Shown piece after piece: positions 1-6,183 of a stretch of 7,365 bases of DNA (position 1 is its first letter; each line of letters opens with the position of its first letter). Source of the stretch: Methylococcales bacterium. GTDB lineage: Bacteria; Pseudomonadota; Gammaproteobacteria; Methylococcales; Methylomonadaceae. A model generated the notes under the pieces. The model was not told where the DNA came from. It worked only from the letters and a program-made list of their open reading frames with translations, and did no database searches. Where the stretch lies: NCBI GenBank assembly GCA_023134955.1, contig JAGLUC010000222.1:1-7365 (forward strand), in the 5' to 3' direction. A program made the translations under genes and the position numbers.

Positions 1-1067
1 ATTTGCTTCAAAATCAACTTATCATCGATTCTCCCACATATTTCTATCTTTCCAATATCATGCCCCATAATAAATTTAAATCGCTTCGCATAACCATCGA
101 GTCGCAGCTTTGCGGTATCAACTATATCAATGCCTTGTTTCAGTGGAACTTGAAAATGATGTCTTACTCTTGATACAGGCATACATTGATATAAGTAATA
201 TGGATTGACCCCAATCGTTACAAGTCCATTCATTAAATTTTCTATATCCTCGGCGCTATCATTGACACCTTTTAATAGTACTGCTTGATTATTGACTGTT
301 ACACCCGTTTGTCTAATACGTAAAACAACGTCTTTCGCTACATCTGTAATTTCATTAACATGATTGAAATGTGTGGGTAGGTAGAGTGTTTTATGTTTAT
401 TGAACTCTTCAAAACACTTTAAAAGCTCATCATCGTAGAAACGCATCGGATAAACCACAGGTGTTCTTGTGCCGATTCGAACATAGTTGATATGCTCGAT
501 ATCCACGAGGCTTTGCAATATTTTTTTGATTCTTTTCGTGTTAATAAGAAGCGGATCACCGCCCGATATTATGACGTTGGTTATTTCTTTATGTTCTCGA
601 ATGTACTCGGCGGCACGCTGAAAGTTCTCAACTGTTTTATCATTAGGTAAGCCGACTATAGCCTTTCTAAAACAGTGCCTGCAGTACATTGAGCAATAAT
701 CCGTAGCTACGATGAGTGCTGAATAAGGATATTTATGAAGCACTCCATTGCCCTTGTTGTGTTTGTCATCGCCATAAGGGTCTTTGGTTGTTTCCCCCAT
801 CGCCCCAGCAACCACTAACTCATCTTCACTGGGAAGTGCCAGTTTCCGAATGGGGTCATTAGGGTCATTTTCGTCAATTAAACTCAGGTAGTATCGAGGG
901 ATATTCATAGGGTGCTTATCAGCGACCTGTTCCAATATCCTCTGTTCATTAGTAGACAAGCCGATATAGCTTTGCAAGTCATCTATAGAATTAATATTCT
1001 GTTTTAATTCAGACTGCCAATCAACGTTTCGCCAGTCTATTTCCTTTAACTCTTTCAATTTACTCAA
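1..1067 (-). CDS. KamA-family radical SAM/PLP aminomutase-like enzyme, C-terminus outside window
   Basis: 355 codons are visible; the 3' end lies beyond the left edge. Family members use an iron-sulfur cluster, S-adenosylmethionine and PLP to move an amino group between neighbouring carbons. Seen: the cluster motif C125-x3-C129-x2-C132 followed by R134 (in clostridial lysine 2,3-aminomutase this arginine holds the substrate carboxylate), SGGDPL at 168-173, RIGTRTPVVYP at 197-207, THFNH at 232-236, a YYLYQC segment at 290-295, and G339-K340, which aligns with the PLP lysine. The aspartates that bind the lysine side-chain amine appear replaced by M296 and I333, so lysine is an unlikely substrate and the true one is unknown. 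No in-frame ATG precedes the conserved region. I chose TTG at 1067 because AGAAGG lies nine bases upstream and motif numbering then matches the family. An upstream in-frame TTG after a TAG stop is possible but has no ribosome site. The gene lies directly downstream of an attC site and may itself be a cassette gene. Confidence 0.85.
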   Translation of the reverse strand, partial: MSKLKELKEIDWRNVDWQSELKQNINSIDDLQSYIGLSTNEQRILEQVADKHPMNIPRYYLSLIDENDPNDPIRKLALPSEDELVVAGAMGETTKDPYGDDKHNKGNGVLHKYPYSALIVATDYCSMYCRHCFRKAIVGLPNDKTVENFQRAAEYIREHKEITNVIISGGDPLLINTKRIKKILQSLVDIEHINYVRIGTRTPVVYPMRFYDDELLKCFEEFNKHKTLYLPTHFNHVNEITDVAKDVVLRIRQTGVTVNNQAVLLKGVNDSAEDIENLMNGLVTIGVNPYYLYQCMPVSRVRHHFQVPLKQGIDIVDTAKLRLDGYAKRFKFIMGHDIGKIEICGRIDDKLILKQ

Positions 1068-1070
1068 ACA

Positions 1071-1083
1071 ACATAACCTTCTA
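1071..1083 (-). promoter_or_regulatory. Ribosome binding site deciding the TTG start of the KamA-type gene
   Basis: The minus strand reads AGAAGG at 1082-1077, nine bases before TTG at 1067. An ATG only two bases after AGAAGG (1074-1072) is in another frame and hits TAA after four codons, so it cannot be the start unless there is a frameshift or sequence error. Translation from TTG is inferred, not shown. Confidence 0.5.
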
Positions 1084-1121
1084 CTATTTAAATTTGTATC
1101 CAACTAACTACCTTCACAAGG

Positions 1122-1202
1122 ACATAACGTTGCAAATAACCTGACCATTTTTTGTTAGCACAGCGAACGAAAAAATGATCAGGTTGATTTGCTTTGTTAT
1201 CT
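1122..1202 (-). other. attC: attC recombination site of an integron gene cassette
   Basis: On the minus strand this 81-base segment has full attC architecture. The gene-proximal core box AGATAAC (1202-1196) faces the distal core box GTTATGT (1128-1122), pairing at six of seven positions. Inside them lie unpaired three-base spacers (AAA at 1195-1193, GTT at 1131-1129), then perfectly complementary GCAAAT/ATTTGC boxes (1192-1187 and 1137-1132). One extra unpaired C (1186) follows on the gene-proximal arm only, which is where attC sites carry an extrahelical base. A 16-base-pair stem (1185-1170 with 1153-1138) closes on a terminal loop; its only non-Watson-Crick pair is a T-G wobble on the minus strand. 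The distal core fits G-TT-A plus three bases, a variant common in chromosomal integrons. The SUKH-like gene's TAA stop lies inside AGATAAC, as is usual in cassettes. The fold is read directly; activity with an integrase is inferred. Confidence 0.85.
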
Positions 1203-1685
1203 TTTAATTTGATTTTCCATATATTCTAACAGAGAAGATGCAATTAATTTTTTAACCGTAATTTTCTTATGCTGAAGTAGTATTTCATGATCAAGCCTCA
1301 CTACCTGAAATTCTCCTTTTTTATTTCTTTTGCTTATATCAAAGCATATTGGGTCATAAGACCCATCTGAAGGGCGTGCAAAATGGATAAGCCCGTTTCT
1401 AATTGTTGTTTTAAAAATAATTTCATCTCTAAATATGGCCTGCACAAGTTCGTTATACGATGAGTTACCATGATTAGCATAAAACCATATTTCTCCTGCC
1501 TCAAAGTCATCAAATACGTATCGTGATATGAGAGACATGAATGAAGGTGAAAATTTTGATGGAAGTCGATTTGTAATTCCATCGATCCACTGAATGCTCG
1601 GACATGCTTCAATGTGACATTCATCACTATCATTAATGATTTTTACAAAACTATCAACAATGCTATTAATTTTCATGAAAGATAA
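1128..1685 (-). mobile_element. Integron gene cassette carrying a SUKH-like gene
   Basis: A cassette runs from the base after the conserved G of the upstream core box to the G of its own attC core. The upstream border is GTTATCT (1686-1680, minus strand), three bases before the gene's ATG; the downstream border is G at 1128. When a cassette is excised and circularised, its first bases (TTATCT) rejoin the terminal G to rebuild its own core. The rebuilt GTTATCT is an exact complement of the gene-proximal box AGATAAC, seven of seven, whereas the integrated distal box GTTATGT pairs at only six. That borrowed mismatch is the expected signature of a cassette that recombined into place. The 558-base unit holds one gene with minimal 5' leader and no clear ribosome site, both typical of cassettes. 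No integrase gene is visible. Confidence 0.78.
1197..1676 (-). CDS. SMI1/KNR4 (SUKH) domain-like protein, possible immunity protein
   Basis: 159 residues, with no signal peptide or membrane segment, so cytoplasmic. The order of conserved-looking elements suggests the SMI1/KNR4 superfamily: LP at 38-39 followed by a hydrophobic helix (FMSLISRYVF), a middle F/Y-rich part with EIWFYANHGN (62-71), then IHFARPSDGSYDPICFDISKR (97-117), where the family has a glycine-aspartate turn leading into a strand, and VRLDHEIL (126-133) before a C-terminal helix. Many SUKH proteins neutralise nuclease toxins of polymorphic or contact-dependent systems, but no toxin gene lies nearby, so it would be an orphan immunity gene or have another role. 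The ATG at 1676 has no good ribosome site; it is preceded directly by the cassette border. The stop codon sits inside the attC core box. The assignment rests on motif pattern only and could be wrong; a hypothetical cassette protein is the fallback. Confidence 0.62.
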   Translation of the reverse strand: MKINSIVDSFVKIINDSDECHIEACPSIQWIDGITNRLPSKFSPSFMSLISRYVFDDFEAGEIWFYANHGNSSYNELVQAIFRDEIIFKTTIRNGLIHFARPSDGSYDPICFDISKRNKKGEFQVVRLDHEILLQHKKITVKKLIASSLLEYMENQIKR

Positions 1686-1686
1686 C
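1680..1686 (-). other. Upstream core site (cassette 5' border)
   Basis: GTTATCT on the minus strand begins ten bases before the ATG of the SUKH-like gene. It exactly complements AGATAAC at the other end of the cassette, marking the recombination point between G1686 and T1685. Whether the DNA to its right is attI, a degenerate attC or a chance secondary site is unresolved. Confidence 0.6.
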
Positions 1687-1694
1687 TTGTGATC

Positions 1695-1842
1695 AACAAG
1701 AATTAAAATTCTCTGTAATTCTTATACATAGATGGAACATAATTCTTTACAGTAGAACAATCAAGATAAAAAAGAGAATTATTGTAACTTTTTATCAAAA
1801 TTATTCCAGAAATGGACTCAGTGTCACATTTTAAATCTTGTT
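1695..1842. repeat. Imperfect 15-base inverted repeat upstream of the cassette
   Basis: AACAAGAATTAAAAT at 1695-1709 and ATTTTAAATCTTGTT at 1828-1842 are complementary at 14 of 15 positions, separated by 118 bases. The right arm begins 22 bases beyond the stop of the LolA-like gene and the left arm starts eight bases from the cassette border, so the pair spans most of the gap. It could be the stem of a long, degenerate attC belonging to a lost cassette, but no convincing partner for the GTTATCT box was found outside the right arm. The low GC content makes a chance match possible. Confidence 0.4.
1736..1764 (-). promoter_or_regulatory. Candidate sigma-70 promoter for the cassette gene
   Basis: On the minus strand TTGATT (1764-1759) and TATGTT (1741-1736) are 17 bases apart, each matching four of six consensus bases. 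Initiation near 1729 would give a leader of about 50 bases before the SUKH-like ATG. The promoter lies outside the cassette, as in integrons where an upstream promoter drives the first cassette. AT-rich DNA gives many such matches, so this is tentative. Confidence 0.3.
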
Positions 1843-1864
1843 AAGAAGTAAGACCATGTAAACT

Positions 1865-2644
1865 TTATCTAGCTCGCTTTAAAGTATTTTTATCAAAATC
1901 ACGATCTGTTAATCCTAAGCCAAATTGATAATTTTCCCATACCAATACTGTACTTTTACCATTCTGATGATTGCTCATGATTTGCTCACCTGCGCGCCAG
2001 TATTGATTTAGGTATTGCTGGTATTTGTTAAACATTTGCGTTTTTAGCAAGGTTTCTTTTCTATCAAAATAATCGACTTTAATCACGATATATCGCTGTT
2101 GATCAATCCATACTATTTCTTTTGTGTAGCCCGAATGTTCATATTTAGGGGTCAATTCAATAACAAAGCTATTGATGCCATCTATCACTTCATCTTTTAG
2201 ATATTTATAATCAAATTTTGCAACTTCAAAAGAGCTTAAGTCTTCAAATGCAAATTCACTTCCTAAAAAAGGCCCTGATTTATTCCTGGAAGAAATTCGT
2301 TTGACTCTTTTAAGTGCGGGCAAATATAGCCATTGTTCATCTGCAACTAAGGCATGGGTATAACTTAAAAAAGCCGTGCCTTTTATATCTCTGGGGCTAC
2401 TAAAAACAGTTAAGCTTTTATCACCCTCACCTGACACTTCCAGGGTTGTTATTTTAAGCGAACGCAAACTTTCATCGCCTTTACGATTAATTAATCGCAT
2501 TTTCAAGGTTGCTTTGGTATCACCAAAACCAATATCACGCTTATCCACTTCTGTGATAATTTGCAGTCCTTTTTGCTCGGCTGTTTGAGCAAAAGTTAAT
2601 GTTGAAATTAAGCTTAAAACAATAATCAATCCAATATTTTTCAT
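1865..2644 (-). CDS. LolA-like outer membrane lipoprotein-sorting family protein
   Basis: 259 residues, starting with a signal peptide (K2, hydrophobic core 4-17, probable cut after A19 in TFA-QT). There is no cysteine at the cut site, so a soluble periplasmic protein rather than a lipoprotein is expected. The body looks all-beta: FSSPRDIKGTAFL (81-93), then DEQWLYLPALKRVKRISSRN (102-121), followed by GPFLGSEFAFEDLS (124-137). This LPALKRVKRI...GSFFxYEDLS-like pattern is the hallmark of the LolA-like family found beside MMPL/RND exporters. LolA folds are half-open beta barrels that carry lipids or lipoproteins through the periplasm, so this one probably receives or hands on the exporter's substrate; the substrate is unknown. 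Its ATG overlaps the exporter's TGA (ATGA at 2644-2641), and GGA lies a few bases upstream inside the exporter gene, pointing to translational coupling. No clear intrinsic terminator follows it. Confidence 0.85.
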   Translation of the reverse strand: MKNIGLIIVLSLISTLTFAQTAEQKGLQIITEVDKRDIGFGDTKATLKMRLINRKGDESLRSLKITTLEVSGEGDKSLTVFSSPRDIKGTAFLSYTHALVADEQWLYLPALKRVKRISSRNKSGPFLGSEFAFEDLSSFEVAKFDYKYLKDEVIDGINSFVIELTPKYEHSGYTKEIVWIDQQRYIVIKVDYFDRKETLLKTQMFNKYQQYLNQYWRAGEQIMSNHQNGKSTVLVWENYQFGLGLTDRDFDKNTLKRAR

Positions 2645-4920
2645 TTTTTATCCAAACTCATTAATAAGGGGGGTAGAAACAATAAATCTAAAAACAAAGC
2701 TGTTGCGATGGTAATGGCTGTCATTAAGCCCATTTCTGAGTTCATGGTAAACAGGGAGAAACTTAGTACAATGAAACCACTCACCAAGACCATGGAGGTT
2801 ATCCATAAAGCCACACCTACTGTAGAAAAGGCATAGCGAACAGCATCTTCACTATTCATGTTTTTTTCAATTCTGGCTCGCCTATATTTACTGATAAAGT
2901 GAACGCTATCATCAACTACAATGCCCAGTGTCATCCCTGTTACTACTGATAGCCCCAAGCCAATCTGCCCACCTATAATCCCCCAAATTCCAAAAGCAAT
3001 GCCCGCAGGAATTAAATTAGGTACTAAACTGATTAATCCTAATTTAAAAGATTTAAAAGCTAATATTAATAGCAAAGAAATTAACACTAAGGCTAGTATC
3101 GATCCAACCATCATGCGAATAATATTACGACTACCTATATGAGAAAACATCAAAACTGGGCTCGCCATATTCACTTTATACTCTGTCATATTCTGTGAAA
3201 GCCACTGATTAATGCGCTGTTCTAAGGCTAACATTTCATTCGAGCTCATGCTCTGCAAAGTCACGATAATGCGAACCCCTGATTTATCGATGTTAATCTG
3301 GTCATTTAAATCTAATCCATAAGGTAGTGACATTTCATATAATAATAAATACTGTGCCGCTAATTCGCGCATTTCTGGTAAGCGATACCATTCATCATTG
3401 TCACCATGCATACTTTTATTGAGTCGTTTAAATATATCGGTGAACGTATTGACATGAACGGTCTCTGGTTGGGCGAAAGACCAATCAACAAACTTTTGCA
3501 CATCCTGTAAAAATTTGGGCTCATTAACTGCACCGACTTCTTGGGCATTTATCGCAAATTCAATCGTATAAATTCCACCCATATTGTCATTTAGGAAATC
3601 AGTGCTTTGTCTAAACTCAGATTTTTCATCAAAATATTTTACAAATTCATCGTTCAATTTATTTTGCGGTATGAAACTCATCATAATCAATGCGATGATG
3701 GCATTAATAATTAATAAGGATTTGCGGTGCTGAATAACTTTTTCAGCCAGACGCTTCATCAAGGTATTATCAAGATCATCCTTTATCTTAACTTTTATTG
3801 GCAACAGGCTCATCAAAGCGGGAAGAAAGGTAATTGAAAACAACCAAGCCAGCATTACACCGATGGCAACAATATTACCTAAGTCTCTAAAAGGAGGAGC
3901 ATCACTAAAATTCATGCTTAAAAAACCAATTGAGGTAGTCAGACTGGTTAAAAATATGGGCTGAAAATTAACTCTTAAACTTTCCTTTATCGCCTGTTTC
4001 TTTTCATGCCCTATTCGCATATTGTGTAATTGTGTCACCAAAATATGCACACAATCTGCCACTGCCATGGTTAAGATAATAGTAGGGGCTATTGCGGATG
4101 TCGGTGTTAAATGCCAGCCTAACCAGCCTGCAATACCCAAAGCAGAAATAACAGATATAATAATCAACAAAACAACCGAAAAGGTTGCACTAAATGACCT
4201 TAAACTAAAAAATAAGGCTAAAATAACAATGCCATACATGATGGGCACCAGCACTTTATTATCATTCATTGCTGACTCACTAAAGGCATTATTCATCATT
4301 GTCATTCCAGTTAAATAAACCTTTATCCCTGGGTACTTTAGTTCTATTTCTGTTGCGTATTCTCGCGCAATAACAGCAATTTCAGTTGCTTCCATGGGGT
4401 CTTTGCCTGGCATTTGCATGGTGACATTAACACCCGCAACATGCCCTTGTTTGGACACCAGACGATTAACTAAAAAAGGCTCGTTTAGTGCAACTTGTTT
4501 TATTTTTGCTATTTGTTGCTCTGAAACCAAAGGGTCTGTCACTAAATCTGCAACATATAAATCATCCTGTTCTGCTGTGGTATGTTGAAAATTAGTTAAA
4601 GAATCAACTCGACTTGAATAAGGTATTTTCCAGGATTTTGTCGTTAATTCATCAATAGCCTGTAATCCTTGTGTATCAAAAATATTGCCATCTTCGGCAT
4701 GTAATACAAACAGTACTGCATCTGACTTGTTATAAGTATCCTGTATTTCATTAAATGCGATTAATTGAGGGTTTTCCTCACCAAAATAGACCCGATAATC
4801 ATCTTTAAACCCCAAATCTGCTAAGCCAACCGCCATAGCAGAGACCATTCCAAGCGTTAATAATAGTATCCACCAAGGGTTAGCAACAACAAATCTGGAA
4901 AAACTTGAGACTATTTTCAT
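2641..4920 (-). CDS. RND superfamily (MMPL-type) exporter
   Basis: 759 residues in the inner membrane, with the two-fold RND plan of 12 predicted membrane segments: one at about 14-36, a large periplasmic loop (37-222), five at about 223-373, one at about 400-417, a second loop (418-598), and five at about 601-755. The fourth segment of each half carries the paired acidic motif: AVADCVHILV (286-295) and VVDDSVHFISKYRR (668-681). Aspartates there relay protons in RND pumps. Size and motifs fit the 'predicted exporter of the RND superfamily' group rather than the roughly 1,000-residue AcrB pumps, and no membrane fusion protein is encoded nearby. Members such as MmpL and HpnN move lipids, so a hydrophobic cargo handed to the LolA-like partner is the likely role. 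The ribosome site before the ATG is weak. First gene of a two-gene operon, divergent from pdxA. Confidence 0.88.
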   Translation of the reverse strand: MKIVSSFSRFVVANPWWILLLTLGMVSAMAVGLADLGFKDDYRVYFGEENPQLIAFNEIQDTYNKSDAVLFVLHAEDGNIFDTQGLQAIDELTTKSWKIPYSSRVDSLTNFQHTTAEQDDLYVADLVTDPLVSEQQIAKIKQVALNEPFLVNRLVSKQGHVAGVNVTMQMPGKDPMEATEIAVIAREYATEIELKYPGIKVYLTGMTMMNNAFSESAMNDNKVLVPIMYGIVILALFFSLRSFSATFSVVLLIIISVISALGIAGWLGWHLTPTSAIAPTIILTMAVADCVHILVTQLHNMRIGHEKKQAIKESLRVNFQPIFLTSLTTSIGFLSMNFSDAPPFRDLGNIVAIGVMLAWLFSITFLPALMSLLPIKVKIKDDLDNTLMKRLAEKVIQHRKSLLIINAIIALIMMSFIPQNKLNDEFVKYFDEKSEFRQSTDFLNDNMGGIYTIEFAINAQEVGAVNEPKFLQDVQKFVDWSFAQPETVHVNTFTDIFKRLNKSMHGDNDEWYRLPEMRELAAQYLLLYEMSLPYGLDLNDQINIDKSGVRIIVTLQSMSSNEMLALEQRINQWLSQNMTEYKVNMASPVLMFSHIGSRNIIRMMVGSILALVLISLLLILAFKSFKLGLISLVPNLIPAGIAFGIWGIIGGQIGLGLSVVTGMTLGIVVDDSVHFISKYRRARIEKNMNSEDAVRYAFSTVGVALWITSMVLVSGFIVLSFSLFTMNSEMGLMTAITIATALFLDLLFLPPLLMSLDKK

Positions 4921-4947
4921 AAATTTTATCTTTTAATATTAATAATA

Positions 4948-4966
4948 AACCTAAGCGAAATAGGTT
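4948..4966. repeat. Hairpin AACCTA/TAGGTT
   Basis: Perfect six-base arms around a seven-base loop, 28 bases before the exporter start codon. It lies in the probable leader of the exporter transcript. It could be an operator or an RNA hairpin; no regulator can be named. Confidence 0.4.
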
Positions 4967-5018
4967 AACGATGGCATAACGGTGTATGAAAGCATAAAAT
5001 AGTGCCTATATCTAATGC

Positions 5019-5108
5019 AGGAGCAATTGCCCTACTCACCTACATCCGTGTAGGCATCCAGCAAGAGAGGGCTTAAGAGCAAGAACCCGTCAATACAATA
5101 TTGATGGG
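5019..5108. repeat. Block of three palindromes upstream of pdxA (REP-like or structured leader)
   Basis: Three inverted repeats fall within 90 bases. GCAATTGC (5023-5030) is flanked by AGG and CCT with one bulged A. CCTACA-TCCG-TGTAGG (5039-5054) is a perfect six-base-pair stem with a tetraloop. CCCGTCAATA-CAA-TATTGATGGG (5086-5108) is a ten-base-pair stem with one G-T wobble. None is followed by a T run, so they are not intrinsic terminators. The clustering resembles an intergenic palindromic repeat unit (REP/BIME type), but a folded 5' leader of pdxA is equally possible. Copy number elsewhere in the genome cannot be judged here. Confidence 0.5.
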
Positions 5109-5142
5109 CTACTAGCCTGACCTACTTTAATTAAGCTATTTT

Positions 5143-6147
5143 ATGATAAGTACCTCTCAAGTTTTACGCATAGCCATTACCCCAGGCGAACCAGCAGGTA
5201 TTGGTGTCGACTTGTGTATTCAACTTGCTCAACACAAACAATACTGCCAACTCATTATAATAGCAGACCCTGAGCTTTTATCTGAGCGTGCTAAGCAGCT
5301 AGATCTTAAGCTCAACATTAAACTATTTGACTCATCACAAGCAATTCAAACTAGTCCTATAGGTACACTTACGGTATTGCCTGTTACAGTTAACAACCAT
5401 GTCATTTGTGGGCAGCTTAATATCAATAACAGTGCTTATGTCATTGAAACCATTCGCTTAGCAACCCAAGGTTGTATTGATGGTTTATTTTCAGCCATGG
5501 TTACAGCACCTGTGCATAAAGGAGTGATTAATAATGCAGGCATCCCCTTTAGTGGTCATACTGAATTTATTGCTGATATAACAGGCGGTCAACCCGTTAT
5601 GATGCTGGCAACACCCGGTTTACGAGTCGCTCTGGTCACTACCCACTTGGCTCTTTCTGAGGTTAGTGCAGCTATTACAGCTGATAAACTAAACACTATC
5701 ATTACTTTATTGGATAAAGACTTACGTCGATTTTTTTCCTTATCCGATCCAAACATTTTAGTTTGTGGACTTAATCCTCATGCCGGTGAAGGTGGTCATT
5801 TAGGCAGAGAAGAAATAGAAGTCATCGAGCCCACTTTAGATCTATTAAGAAAGCAAGGCATTAAGCTACAAGGCCCATTACCTGCTGATACTTTATTTAC
5901 CCCTAAATATCTACAGTCTGCCGATGCTGTGTTGGCCATGTATCATGACCAAGGCTTACCTGTTCTTAAACATATGGGCTTTGGACAAGCGGTTAATATT
6001 ACTTTAGGCTTACCTATTATCCGCACCTCAGTTGACCATGGAACAGCTCTTGATTTAGCAGGAACAGGTAAAGCAAATATTGGCAGTTTAAAATTTGCCA
6101 TAAAAACAGCATTGGAAATGGTTAAATCTAGCACTCCGTCTATATAA
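5143..6147 (+). CDS. pdxA: 4-hydroxythreonine-4-phosphate dehydrogenase
   Basis: 334 residues, close to the E. coli length of 329. PdxA oxidises 4-phosphohydroxy-L-threonine with NAD; decarboxylation follows, giving 3-amino-1-hydroxyacetone phosphate, which PdxJ joins with deoxyxylulose phosphate to make pyridoxine phosphate. It acts as a cytoplasmic dimer. Seen: the N-terminal ITPGEPAGIG (12-21), substrate-contacting SGHTE (137-141), and three metal-ligand histidines in TTHLALSE (H168), NPHAGEGG (H213) and MYHDQGL (H268). GPLPADT (244-250) and TSVDHGTALDLAGTG (295-309) are also intact, so the enzyme should be active. The ATG at 5143 places ITPGEPAGIG at the usual distance, though the ribosome site is poor. 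rsmA follows after 36 bases, matching the classic order, while surA is missing upstream. The KamA-type enzyme at the left end needs PLP, but so do many others, and no functional link is implied. Confidence 0.97.
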   Translation: MISTSQVLRIAITPGEPAGIGVDLCIQLAQHKQYCQLIIIADPELLSERAKQLDLKLNIKLFDSSQAIQTSPIGTLTVLPVTVNNHVICGQLNINNSAYVIETIRLATQGCIDGLFSAMVTAPVHKGVINNAGIPFSGHTEFIADITGGQPVMMLATPGLRVALVTTHLALSEVSAAITADKLNTIITLLDKDLRRFFSLSDPNILVCGLNPHAGEGGHLGREEIEVIEPTLDLLRKQGIKLQGPLPADTLFTPKYLQSADAVLAMYHDQGLPVLKHMGFGQAVNITLGLPIIRTSVDHGTALDLAGTGKANIGSLKFAIKTALEMVKSSTPSI

Positions 6148-6183
6148 TATAGATGAAGCATAGTAATCACACATTAAAAAAAC

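Noticed and set aside
1..1067. Assignment as EpmB (elongation factor P lysine modification) or as lysine 2,3-aminomutase proper
   Set aside because: The residues that recognise the lysine side chain are replaced, and no efp or epmA gene is nearby; only the family can be supported.
1138..1185. Hairpin read as an intrinsic terminator of the SUKH-like gene
   Set aside because: Neither strand has a T run after the stem; the six-base T and A runs lie inside it. The outer boxes, spacers and extra base fit an attC site better.
1334..1633. 99-codon alternative frame inside the SUKH-like gene
   Set aside because: Overlaps the better-supported frame whose stop codon is placed in the attC core; it shows no domain pattern.
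2376..4588. Plus-strand reading frames opposite the exporter and LolA-like genes
   Set aside because: Antisense shadows of two well-supported proteins, with no family resemblance.
4974..4980. GCATAAC (GTTATGC on the minus strand) as a second attC core
   Set aside because: No complementary core box or inner boxes occur within a normal attC distance on either side.
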